Position numbers and translations under genes: made by a program. Below, piece after piece: positions 1 to 5,556 of a stretch of DNA of 9,678 bases. A model generated the notes under the pieces. The model had not been told where the DNA came from and did no database searches. It worked only from the letters and a program-made list of their open reading frames with translations. This DNA is from Microcaldota archaeon (GTDB lineage Archaea > Micrarchaeota > Micrarchaeia > Anstonellales > Bilamarchaeaceae): the NCBI GenBank assembly GCA_023247345.1, contig JAHFGR010000037.1, positions 1-9,678 of the forward strand, read 5' to 3'. Each line of letters opens with the position of its first letter. The stretch's first letter is position 1.

Positions 1-76
1 TTTTCCATCTATTACAACTAATTAGTAGCCTCGCGAAACGGGGTGTCTTATCCTCTTTACCACTTTTGTTCTGTAA

Positions 77-580
77 TCATTTCCCATTCTTCAGCAATTC
101 AAAAACTTTATTCCCAGCATACAGCTTGACATAGTTTTTAATAAAAGTCAAAAATGCCTTGGGCCTTTCTATAATTAGCTTGCCGTCACGCCATCTCGCA
201 CCAAAGCCCAAGCGCAAAAGAAGAACTTCGTCTGCTGGATTTGCCTTATCAATAAATACATATCCTTTATCATCTATGCCACCAACGCTGTCAAATATGC
301 CAGCAAGATAGCTTGCAGCATATTCGTTCAAATATTTAAACCGCTCCAGCTGCTCGGACTCGATATCTTGAAAAAATTTTCTATATGCAGTATGATAAAA
401 GTAAACCTTTTTTTCTTCTGCCAAGAGCTTATCAGAAGTAGTTAGTCCTTTTTCTAAAATCTCTTGCGAAAACAATTGCAGATGATCGGTGTTGCCACGA
501 ACACCCAGGCCTTCATATGCACGGCGCTTTCTCCAGAAACCAATTAAATAAGAAAGTTCTGGAGTAAGTTTGATTTTCAT
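77..580 (-). CDS. degenerate LAGLIDADG-domain protein, probably not an active endonuclease
   Basis: A 167-residue protein whose two halves resemble the two halves of a LAGLIDADG homing-endonuclease fold. The first motif helix is around residues 9-20 (LSYLIGFWRKRR). The second, at 91-101 (YLAGIFDSVGG), matches the pattern LAGLIDADGG. In active enzymes the second acidic residue of each motif binds the catalytic metal. Here it is V99 in motif 2 and a basic residue in motif 1, so cleavage is unlikely. Each motif is followed by a stretch that could form the DNA-binding sheet, for example GYVFIDK near 106-112 and RDGKLIIERP near 131-140. A DNA- or RNA-binding, possibly regulatory, role is an inference from known domesticated members of this fold. 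The gene is free-standing, not inside an intron or intein, and lies 40 bases downstream of the preceding gene on the same strand. The ATG is at 580. No Shine-Dalgarno site precedes it, and a palindrome occupies its TATA position. Confidence 0.6.
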   Translation of the reverse strand: MKIKLTPELSYLIGFWRKRRAYEGLGVRGNTDHLQLFSQEILEKGLTTSDKLLAEEKKVYFYHTAYRKFFQDIESEQLERFKYLNEYAASYLAGIFDSVGGIDDKGYVFIDKANPADEVLLLRLGFGARWRDGKLIIERPKAFLTFIKNYVKLYAGNKVFELLKNGK

Positions 581-600
581 ACAAAAAACACCAATTGGGT

Positions 601-616
601 TTTCTATTCATAGAAA
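601..616. promoter_or_regulatory. palindrome upstream of the LAGLIDADG-type gene
   Basis: TTTCTAT and ATAGAAA are perfect 7-base inverted arms around a 2-base centre. They lie 21-36 bases before the ATG at 580, where the TATA box sits in other genes of this window. On the minus strand a run of six T (583-588) follows CCAATTGG just before the ATG, which could end transcripts of the upstream gene. A role as an operator is inferred from position and symmetry only. Confidence 0.3.
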
Positions 617-620
617 TTAT

Positions 621-1070
621 TTAGCTTTTTAGCTTCTCCTTTTCTGGTTTTGGTTCAAAGCTTTTAGTTGGAATAAAAATAGATCGTTTGCCTTTAATAA
701 ATTCTTCGATTTCTTCTGCTACGAGCTCGTCAAGTTGATTTGCGAACCAATTTGCAGCCTTTATAGAAACATATGAACGCTTAAATATGTCTGATACGTC
801 CTTCTTTTCTGTATCTGTAAATGGATCTTTATCATCGGATATTCTGTGATTAGCGCGCTCGAGTAGGTCACTAAACTTCTTTATGTCCTGCTCGCTAGCT
901 CCGCCTGCACTTAGCGCGGATAAGATACCTTTTGCAAGTATTGTATTTCTCTTTGCAGTTCGATCAAATAAGCGTTCTAATTTTCTTACATCTGATTTTG
1001 GTAATTTACCTGTCTTTGCAGCTGCTAGAACGCGCTTTGTAAATTCAGAAAAGCTTCCGATTAATTGCAT
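621..1070 (-). CDS. small basic helical protein of unknown function; possible DGR accessory protein
   Basis: I do not recognise this 149-residue protein. It is rich in Lys, Arg and Glu, appears almost wholly alpha-helical, has no signal peptide or membrane segment, and ends in a lysine-rich tail (PKPEKEKLKS). The frame stays open up to a TTG at 1160, which would overlap the preceding gene. I prefer the ATG at 1070 because TTTAATAAA lies exactly 22-30 bases before it, the same motif at the same distance as in front of purM. The gene begins 47 bases after the stop of the candidate hypervariable-protein gene. In DGRs a small basic helical-bundle protein (Avd) often follows the variable gene, so an accessory role is conceivable. 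I see no clear Avd sequence signature, so this rests on position, size and charge alone. Confidence 0.6.
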   Translation of the reverse strand: MQLIGSFSEFTKRVLAAAKTGKLPKSDVRKLERLFDRTAKRNTILAKGILSALSAGGASEQDIKKFSDLLERANHRISDDKDPFTDTEKKDVSDIFKRSYVSIKAANWFANQLDELVAEEIEEFIKGKRSIFIPTKSFEPKPEKEKLKS

Positions 1071-1091
1071 GAGAATAGATTGGCGATATAG

Positions 1092-1100
1092 TTTATTAAA
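1092..1100 (-). promoter_or_regulatory. TATA box for the gene starting at 1070
   Basis: TTTAATAAA on the minus strand, 22-30 bases before the ATG, implies a leaderless transcript. It decides the start at 1070 over the upstream TTG at 1160. Confidence 0.5.
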
Positions 1101-1108
1101 TATTTGGG

Positions 1109-1121
1109 GTAAGTTGCTTAC
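1109..1121 (-). repeat. small hairpin across the stop codon, just downstream of the candidate variable repeat
   Basis: On the minus strand GTAAG-CAA-CTTAC forms a 5-bp stem with a 3-base loop, overlapping the TAA stop at 1118-1120. Some DGRs need a hairpin or cruciform shortly after the variable repeat for efficient retrohoming. This stem is short and could be chance. Confidence 0.3.
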
Positions 1122-2089
1122 ACTTCGGAACTTGCTAACTGAACGAACGCCACCCCACAACGATAGAACGGATAGTCGTTGAGGTCGACGAACCTCCTAT
1201 TGTCGTCGAGGCAGTAGTCGCCGCGCCTGAGAAGGCCCAAATAAGCACCGTGGTTTCGGAATAAAAATCTTGAAATATTTGAATGGTTAACTTTTTCTCC
1301 AACTGGAATTCCATGTTCTGTTAAATGCCAACCATCTTCTTTAGCAAATCGTTCAATTTGATGAATTTTTTCATCGGCTACTTTTAGTTCGTATCCGTTA
1401 TTTCCTAGTTCTGTTTGCCCGTTTGGCAAATCTCCAATTTTTCGTGGCGACGAAAAATGGACCACAAATCCAGAAGGATTTGTTGGTCTCGAACTTGCTA
1501 CAAGTTCTCGATCAACTAACTCAAAGTCAGGATGTTCAACTACTAGTGCACAATTTATCTTTCCTCTGAATTGCTCTGGAAATATGAAAGTTATTCCTTC
1601 AAAAACAACTTTTTCGCCAAATGGCGCATTTGGTTTTTCATAAATAACTAATGTTCCTGTCCATACTGGGTAATTCTGTCTCAGGTATTGCTCATCTCGT
1701 GACCTTCGGTCACGATCCGTTTGCTCTGTGGAGCAAATCTCTCGACTTCTGTTGAAGTCTCGATCTCCCAAAGAGCTTCGCTCTTCAGGATCTTTAGTTT
1801 CTGTTAAAATTCTATCGTGAACATCGTTTGGGACAATAAGTCTTCCTTCTTGCTTGGCTAAAGCGAGCGCTTGGAAGAAATTTAGATCACGGTGGAATTC
1901 GATTACTTGTTTTACTTTTTCCGGATCCATTGATCTTAGCATTTGTCTTGCTTTTCTTGCTTGTTCTGCATATGATTGACCAGTAACGTCTGCTTGTCTA
2001 ACTTCGTGAGGATCTTCTTTTTTGAATCTGCCAAAACGCCTATCGGCAGCTAGCGTAGTTGGCGCGTGGTGTGTTGCAATAGTTCTCAT
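1118..2089 (-). CDS. candidate DGR-diversified protein with hypervariable C-terminus
   Basis: A 323-residue protein with no signal peptide. Residues 1-100 are charged and mostly helical. Residues 102-133 are a low-complexity R/D/E/S-rich segment encoded by four DNA hairpins. From about 138 (NYPVWTGTLVIYEKP) to 270 it appears globular and beta-rich. The end (about 277-318) runs through YLGLLRRG, a patch of D, Y, C, L, N and F at 291-311, and closes with GVAF. This resembles the C-type-lectin/formylglycine-generating-enzyme-like ends of DGR variable proteins, where an RG-rich turn precedes the variable residues and a G-V/F-rich strand follows. Ligand and location are unknown. The ATG at 2089 has a TATA box 24-31 bases upstream and no Shine-Dalgarno site, so it is probably leaderless. 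The last 100 coding bases are far more GC-rich than the rest. An ordinary hypothetical protein with a skewed end remains possible. Confidence 0.6.
   Translation of the reverse strand: MRTIATHHAPTTLAADRRFGRFKKEDPHEVRQADVTGQSYAEQARKARQMLRSMDPEKVKQVIEFHRDLNFFQALALAKQEGRLIVPNDVHDRILTETKDPEERSSLGDRDFNRSREICSTEQTDRDRRSRDEQYLRQNYPVWTGTLVIYEKPNAPFGEKVVFEGITFIFPEQFRGKINCALVVEHPDFELVDRELVASSRPTNPSGFVVHFSSPRKIGDLPNGQTELGNNGYELKVADEKIHQIERFAKEDGWHLTEHGIPVGEKVNHSNISRFLFRNHGAYLGLLRRGDYCLDDNRRFVDLNDYPFYRCGVAFVQLASSEV
1145..1240 (-). other. candidate DGR variable repeat (VR) at the 3' end of the gene
   Basis: In the gene's frame, codons 291-311 (1219 down to 1157) read GAC TAC TGC CTC GAC GAC, then AAT AGG AGG TTC GTC GAC, then CTC AAC GAC TAT CCG TTC, then TAT CGT TGT. 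Eighteen of these 21 end in C or T, thirteen of them in C, although neighbouring genes favour A/T at third positions. This is expected if a template rich in AAC/AAT codons is copied with random substitution at adenines. Before it lie AGG CGC GGC and after it GGG GTG GCG TTC, which fit a fixed RRG lead-in and a G/C-rich boundary (GTTGTGGGGTGGCG) like an initiation-of-mutagenic-homing site. Exact borders cannot be set without the template repeat, which is not in the window. Confidence 0.55.
1697..1785. repeat. array of four short perfect hairpins inside a coding region
   Basis: Four consecutive inverted repeats: arms 1697-1704/1708-1715 (8 bp, 3-base loop), 1720-1726/1731-1737 (7 bp, 4-base loop), 1744-1749/1754-1759 (6 bp, 4-base loop) and 1771-1776/1780-1785 (6 bp, 3-base loop). 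The stem sequences differ but the geometry is the same. On the coding strand the first and last have GAA loops, and the last contains GCGAAGC, a known unusually stable DNA mini-hairpin. The block keeps the reading frame and encodes residues 102-131. It looks like an in-frame insertion of palindromic units. Confidence 0.75.
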
Positions 2090-2112
2090 GTTAGAAAATT
2101 AGTATAAATGTG

Positions 2113-2120
2113 TTTATAAA
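2113..2120 (-). promoter_or_regulatory. TATA box for the candidate DGR-target gene
   Basis: TTTATAAA on the minus strand, 24-31 bases before the ATG at 2089. No Shine-Dalgarno site lies between. It shares the 77-base divergent spacer with the purM promoter. Confidence 0.6.
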
Positions 2121-2136
2121 ACTACCTGCGAGAGAA

Positions 2137-2145
2137 TTTAATAAA
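2137..2145 (+). promoter_or_regulatory. TATA box for purM
   Basis: TTTAATAAA lies 22-30 bases before the ATG at 2167, and no Shine-Dalgarno site is present, so a leaderless transcript is likely. It is back to back with the TATA box of the divergent gene. Confidence 0.6.
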
Positions 2146-2166
2146 TAAACAGATTAAACTAATTTT

Positions 2167-3153
2167 ATGAAATACCAAGTTAATGTTAACCAAGTTAAGA
2201 AAATCCAAAGCAATATCTGGCAGATGATCGCTGGCACTTTTGCATTGCGCCGTGGCAAGCAGGGCGAACCGCTTCCAATTTTTGGACATTATGGTGGTGT
2301 ATTTCGCGCTGGCAACGAGCAATTGGTCATTCATTGCGATGGTGTTGGTACAAAAGTTCTCGTAGCGCAACAGCTCGCGAAATATGATACTATCGGCATA
2401 GATGCAATTGCAATGAATGTAAATGACATTGTTTGTATGGGCGCTGAGCCATTAGTTGGCGTAGACTACCTTGCGCTGACAAAGGAAGATGACGCACTCG
2501 TAAGCGAAATAATGAAAGGGCTTGTGGTTGGCGCTGAGCAAAGCGATTGCGCGATTATAGGCGGTGAAACTGCGATTGTTCCTGACCTGCTAAAGAATGA
2601 TAAAACATTTGACCTGACATTTACTGTTGTCGGCAGAATTGTGAATAAAGTAATTACTGGCGAAGCTATAGAAAAAGGGGACATGCTTATCGGTTTGGCT
2701 AGCAGCGGATTGCACAGCAATGGTTACACGCTCGCAAGAAAGACGCTTGATGCGAAAAAATGGGGAAATGAAATGCTTGAACCTACGCGTATTTATGTTA
2801 AACCAATGCTCGAAATACTAAAACAATACGAATTGCACGGTATTGCACACATAACTGGCGGCGGTTTCAGCAAGCTTACTAGATTAAATAAAGAAGTCGG
2901 ATTCTCGCTTGACAGCATGCCGAAGATGCCAAGAATATTCGAAGAGATAAACAAATCCGTGAATGATGTGCGTGAAATGTATCGAACATTTAATTGCGGA
3001 ATCGGGATGGTTTTAGTTGTAAAAAAAGAAGATGAAACTGCAATAAGCGCGCTTCTCAAAAAACAAGGTGTGCAAAGCTCTGTTATCGGTGAAATAACTG
3101 ATAAAAAAGGCGTTCGGCTGGGAAAAGAAAACAAAAATTTAGAATTATCATAA
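2167..3153 (+). CDS. purM: phosphoribosylformylglycinamidine cyclo-ligase (AIR synthetase)
   Basis: A 328-residue cytosolic enzyme of de novo purine synthesis that closes formylglycinamidine ribotide to aminoimidazole ribotide with ATP. Family landmarks are all present: HCDGVGTK at 56-63, GIDAIAMNVNDIV with MGAEPL at 77-95 (phosphate/ATP and dimer region), IIGGETA at 130-136, GLASSGLHSNGY at 176-187 (glycine-rich nucleotide loop of the PurM/PurL fold), EPTRIYVKP at 205-213, and AHITGGGF at 227-234 followed by a C-terminal NCGIGM at 276-281. Length matches the family and nothing is missing. The ATG is preceded by a TATA box at the leaderless distance. No other purine gene is adjacent: the left neighbour is divergent and the right neighbour convergent, one base away. 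The family assignment is near certain. Confidence 0.96.
   Translation: MKYQVNVNQVKKIQSNIWQMIAGTFALRRGKQGEPLPIFGHYGGVFRAGNEQLVIHCDGVGTKVLVAQQLAKYDTIGIDAIAMNVNDIVCMGAEPLVGVDYLALTKEDDALVSEIMKGLVVGAEQSDCAIIGGETAIVPDLLKNDKTFDLTFTVVGRIVNKVITGEAIEKGDMLIGLASSGLHSNGYTLARKTLDAKKWGNEMLEPTRIYVKPMLEILKQYELHGIAHITGGGFSKLTRLNKEVGFSLDSMPKMPRIFEEINKSVNDVREMYRTFNCGIGMVLVVKKEDETAISALLKKQGVQSSVIGEITDKKGVRLGKENKNLELS
3121..3140 (-). terminator. T-rich terminator for the geranylgeranyl reductase gene, inside the purM 3' end
   Basis: On the minus strand the reductase transcript meets AAATTTTTGTTTTCTTTTCC starting about 15 bases after its stop. T-rich tracts without a strong hairpin are typical archaeal terminators. 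Confidence 0.45.
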
Positions 3154-3154
3154 T

Positions 3155-4384
3155 TTAGGCAAACAACAATTTCAAATAAAAGAGCGGATTGACCAATCCT
3201 TTTTTCGCAGTTGTATTTGCAAGCATGCCGCTTAGTGTCTCGCGTACATGATCACTTCTTGCAGCTTTACCAACTACCCAGTTAAGCAGAAGTTTATTTT
3301 GCCCAAGTTTTTGTAGTTTGTAGGAAATGTCGAGTTCATAACTCAGCTCGGCACGAAGCGTGCGCTCGTATTCGCTAAGCACTGACTCGCTGAAATCACC
3401 AGCTTCAAACGCTTTGTTTATAATGCGCGCTGCTAGACGTGCAGAATACATCGCATTTCCAATACCCTCACCGCTGAATGGATCGATGAGCGAGGCCGAA
3501 TCGCCAACAAGCACATACCCATTGCCAGCGCATTTTCTAATTTTCGACCCAAGCGGCAAATTCCAGCCTTTTATTTCCGAGCTCATTTTCGCATTTTTAA
3601 ATCGCGGCGCAATGAGCGCATTGTTTGCGATGATATCGAACATTGCCTTTTGCAAATTAACCCGCCTTTTTTTCATATCTGCAGTTATCATTCCTACGCC
3701 TACATTTGCCTCGGTCTCGCTGATCGGGAATATCCAAAAATATCCTGGAATAAGCGAATCGACAAAATGGATCTCGATTGCAGGCTTCATGTCTTTCACG
3801 CCATCGTAGTACGCCCGAACAGCAACAACACTATGCTGCTCGTTCAACCCGCCGACACCGAGCTTGTTCGCAACAAAACCGTTTGCACCGTCTGCGCCTA
3901 CGATTACTTTGGCATAAAACTCTTGCTCTTTGTTGCTAGAAAGATCTTTTCCTTTTACACCAACTACCTGCATTCCATCAAAAATAAGACTACTCGCCTG
4001 AAATTTCTCGATAGTGGTTATGTTTTTTATGGATCTCGCATGTTGAAAAAGAAGATTGTCATAAATAAAGCGCTTGCAAACATAGCCATAACTATGGCGA
4101 TTTGGGTCTTTTGATTTGAATGGGATGTCTAGTACTGTACCGTTAGGCGAGCTTAAGATCACGCCGTGTGTTTTAAGAGGGTTTATGTTTTCGACATTAG
4201 TTTTTATTCCTAATTCTGCAAGAACTGACATACTCTTTCCAGATATCGCATCGCCGCATGGTTTATCACGCGGAAACTGTTCTTTTTCAAGAAGTAGAAC
4301 TTTTTTATCGTATGTGCCTGCAAGTAATGAGGCAGTGGTTGAACCGCCTGGCCCGCCACCTATTACTATCACGTCGAAATTCAT
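3155..4384 (-). CDS. geranylgeranyl reductase family FAD-dependent oxidoreductase
   Basis: A 409-residue flavoprotein. In archaea this family saturates the double bonds of the geranylgeranyl chains of membrane ether lipids, and plant and bacterial relatives reduce geranylgeranyl diphosphate. Visible landmarks in order: the FAD dinucleotide-binding loop VIGGGPGG at 7-14 with acidic E33 ending the second strand, FPRDKPCGDAISG at 37-49 (the conserved P-x-K-x-C-G region near the flavin), VGADGANG at 162-169, GYFWIFP at 214-220 (substrate-side Y-x-W-x-F-P motif), and VGDSASLIDPFSGEGIGNA at 293-311 (second FAD motif). The hydrophobic C-terminus (VNPLFYLKLLFA) may lie on the membrane. The start is ATG at 4384 with a TATA box 24-30 bases upstream. 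A menaquinone- or carotenoid-directed activity is possible, but ether-lipid saturation is the best guess. Confidence 0.9.
   Translation of the reverse strand: MNFDVIVIGGGPGGSTTASLLAGTYDKKVLLLEKEQFPRDKPCGDAISGKSMSVLAELGIKTNVENINPLKTHGVILSSPNGTVLDIPFKSKDPNRHSYGYVCKRFIYDNLLFQHARSIKNITTIEKFQASSLIFDGMQVVGVKGKDLSSNKEQEFYAKVIVGADGANGFVANKLGVGGLNEQHSVVAVRAYYDGVKDMKPAIEIHFVDSLIPGYFWIFPISETEANVGVGMITADMKKRRVNLQKAMFDIIANNALIAPRFKNAKMSSEIKGWNLPLGSKIRKCAGNGYVLVGDSASLIDPFSGEGIGNAMYSARLAARIINKAFEAGDFSESVLSEYERTLRAELSYELDISYKLQKLGQNKLLLNWVVGKAARSDHVRETLSGMLANTTAKKGLVNPLFYLKLLFA
3186..3205 (+). terminator. hairpin plus T-tract terminator for purM
   Basis: GGATTG-AC-CAATCC (effectively a 5-bp stem with a GACC loop) is followed directly by six T at 3200-3205, 33 bases after the purM stop and inside the convergent reductase gene. 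The form is that of a bacterial-style intrinsic terminator. The T-run alone could suffice in archaea. Confidence 0.5.
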
Positions 4385-4407
4385 AGAATAACCATGTAGG
4401 TAAGCAC

Positions 4408-4414
4408 TTATAAA
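4408..4414 (-). promoter_or_regulatory. TATA box for the geranylgeranyl reductase gene
   Basis: AAATTTATAAG with core TTTATAA on the minus strand, 24-30 bases before the ATG at 4384. No Shine-Dalgarno site is present. Confidence 0.6.
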
Positions 4415-4420
4415 TTTCTC

Positions 4421-4500
4421 GGCCTCCTAATAAAACCGCATGCTTTTCTTATATGTACCAAGGAGGCGCTTTGTCTATTTTACTGATAGTCGCGCCGGCC
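4421..4500. other. GC-rich structured intergenic island, possible small RNA
   Basis: Between fibrillarin and the reductase promoter, inverted repeats cluster in otherwise AT-rich DNA. GCCTCCT (4422-4428) pairs with AGGAGGC (4461-4467). GGCGC (4465-4469) pairs with GCGCC (4492-4496), with CTAT/ATAG (4475-4478, 4486-4489) inside it. GGCC ends the island on both sides. The first two pairings share bases 4465-4467, so they exclude each other. No open reading frame fits. It is not a tRNA or C/D-box RNA that I can recognise. A palindromic TTAATATATTAA at 4503-4514 next to it could act as a TATA element. Confidence 0.35.
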
Positions 4501-4530
4501 GTTTAATATATTAATAGTAAACAAAATTAG

Positions 4531-4547
4531 AAAGAAAAAATTAAAAA
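4531..4547 (-). terminator. T-rich terminator after fibrillarin
   Basis: On the minus strand TTTTTAATTTTTTCTTT follows the fibrillarin TGA immediately. There is no hairpin. It is a typical archaeal oligo-T terminator. Confidence 0.55.
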
Positions 4548-5201
4548 TCAGTGCTTTCTCAACACAACAAACAGATGATCTTTATCAAAAGGCTCTAATT
4601 CCATCTTTTCAAGAACCTCAAAATATTTGGCGAGTTTTGCGAGCTCGTTAGAAAAAACTTCGCTTGGTTTTTTTGTAACATCAATGCTTTGGCTTTTTAT
4701 TGCAAGCATTGCAGTGCCTCCTGCAACTAGGAACGCCTTTGCATTTTTTATTAAAATTTCTGATTGGTCTGCTTGCGCAACATCCTGATATATGATGCTA
4801 ACTTCACCAACCTCACTATATTTCTCCGGCCTTCCGGCATCAGCAAGTATTGGAATTATATTTTTTCTTTGTTCAGATAGCTTTAGCAGGTTTTTCATAG
4901 AATGCGGGGAGATTTCAACTGCGAAAATCTCGCCCTGCTCGCCAACTATATCGCTAACGTGCGAAACCGTGGTGCCGGTTGATGCGCCTAAGTAAAGAAC
5001 TTTGGAACCTTTAGAAAACGGAAAATTTTGCAAACCTTTTTTTATTGCCGCCGCAAGCTTGCTACGAAACGGATCCCACATACGAAATTCTTGACCTTCT
5101 AGCTTGACTAAGCGCTCATCATAAACTTGCTTGCCATGCACGGCATTTATTGTTGCGAGTCTATTATCTACAAGATAAACTTCTGGAAAAATAGATTTCA
5201 T
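4548..5201 (-). CDS. flpA: fibrillarin-like rRNA/tRNA 2'-O-methyltransferase
   Basis: A 217-residue archaeal fibrillarin, the catalytic subunit of C/D-box ribonucleoproteins that methylate ribose 2'-OH groups on rRNA and tRNA, working with Nop5 and L7Ae. The Gly/Arg-rich N-terminus of eukaryotic fibrillarin is absent, as usual in archaea. Motifs: small N-terminal domain at 1-50, the S-adenosylmethionine loop VLYLGASTGTT at 68-78, acidic EISPHSM at 96-102 contacting the ribose, LADAGRPEKY at 119-128, IIYQDVAQADQ at 136-146, AIKSQSID at 167-174 (with K169), and EPFDKDHLFVV at 203-213. The ATG at 5201 has a TATA box about 20-29 bases upstream. A nop5 gene often sits beside fibrillarin in archaea, but none is adjacent here. 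An oligo-T stretch ends the unit directly after the stop. Confidence 0.96.
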   Translation of the reverse strand: MKSIFPEVYLVDNRLATINAVHGKQVYDERLVKLEGQEFRMWDPFRSKLAAAIKKGLQNFPFSKGSKVLYLGASTGTTVSHVSDIVGEQGEIFAVEISPHSMKNLLKLSEQRKNIIPILADAGRPEKYSEVGEVSIIYQDVAQADQSEILIKNAKAFLVAGGTAMLAIKSQSIDVTKKPSEVFSNELAKLAKYFEVLEKMELEPFDKDHLFVVLRKH

Positions 5202-5220
5202 AAAAAGAATAAGGAATGGA

Positions 5221-5230
5221 ATAAATTAAA
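5221..5230 (-). promoter_or_regulatory. TATA box for fibrillarin
   Basis: TTTAATTTAT on the minus strand, 20-29 bases before the ATG at 5201, again without a Shine-Dalgarno site. The preceding gene ends 82 bases upstream, so fibrillarin is probably transcribed on its own. Confidence 0.5.
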
Positions 5231-5283
5231 TTATGTTCGATGCGGACGGACGCTTGGTTGTGTCAGGCACCCCTTTATTTATT

Positions 5284-5532
5284 TCAACGATGTGGACAAC
5301 CAGGCCAGCAGCAGGGTCTGTGCATGCCTTTGCGCATTTTATCAAGTCCGACGGTTATGCGGCGATTTCTGGTTTCATCTTTCTTAGCAAATGTAACCCA
5401 ACAGATCCACTCATTGCACGTGAGCGGCGTAATATCTGCCCATACATCCTTCACAATCGGGTCAGACTCGATTGCTTTGCGAAAATCCGCTGGCAATCTA
5501 TGCACTGGACCAGTGGCAATAATTTTTCTCAT
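5284..5532 (-). CDS. YdeI/OmdA-like small protein with CCWPGC motif
   Basis: An 82-residue cytosolic protein matching the C-terminal part of the YdeI/OmpD-associated family, sometimes annotated as bacteriocin-protection proteins. Recognisable pieces are LPADFRKAIESDP at 13-25, PLTCNEWICWV at 36-46 (family core NE-[FW]-ICWV), AKKDETRNRRI at 49-59 (conserved K-K-x-E-T-R-x-R-R-I), and the terminal RPCCWPGCPHR at 72-82, whose three Cys and one His could bind a metal. Some homologues carry an extra N-terminal domain. This one starts almost directly with the core, and the leaderless TATA box 25-31 bases before the ATG argues that it is full length. The biochemical role is not established. The family is best known from bacteria, so transfer into this archaeon is possible. 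Confidence 0.75.
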   Translation of the reverse strand: MRKIIATGPVHRLPADFRKAIESDPIVKDVWADITPLTCNEWICWVTFAKKDETRNRRITVGLDKMRKGMHRPCCWPGCPHR

Positions 5533-5556
5533 ATTTTTTTAATTAATATTTGATAC

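Noticed and set aside
1..60. Possible DGR template repeat or start of another minus-strand gene (ATG at 8) at the left edge
   Set aside because: The stretch shares only short chance matches with the candidate variable repeat, and the differences are not confined to adenines. The ATG at 8 has only a few bases before the edge and no promoter at the usual distance.
1071..1160. N-terminal extension of the gene at 621-1070 to a TTG at 1160, overlapping the upstream gene
   Set aside because: The extension reads the upstream gene's variable end in another frame and then the AT-rich promoter stretch. A TATA box at the leaderless distance supports the ATG at 1070.
4385..4547. tRNA or C/D-box guide RNA between fibrillarin and the reductase
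   Set aside because: I see no T-arm consensus, no cloverleaf and no paired C (RUGAUGA) and D (CUGA) boxes on either strand.
5260..5270. GTGTCAGGCAC quasi-palindrome downstream of the YdeI/OmdA-like gene
   Set aside because: It recalls palindromes near REP-associated transposases, but it is a single short copy with imperfect pairing and no transposase in the window.
5233..5553. Open frames of about 100 codons on the plus strand (5233-5553 and 5240-5542)
   Set aside because: They are antisense to the YdeI/OmdA-like gene, which has recognisable family motifs and its own promoter. The plus frames show none.
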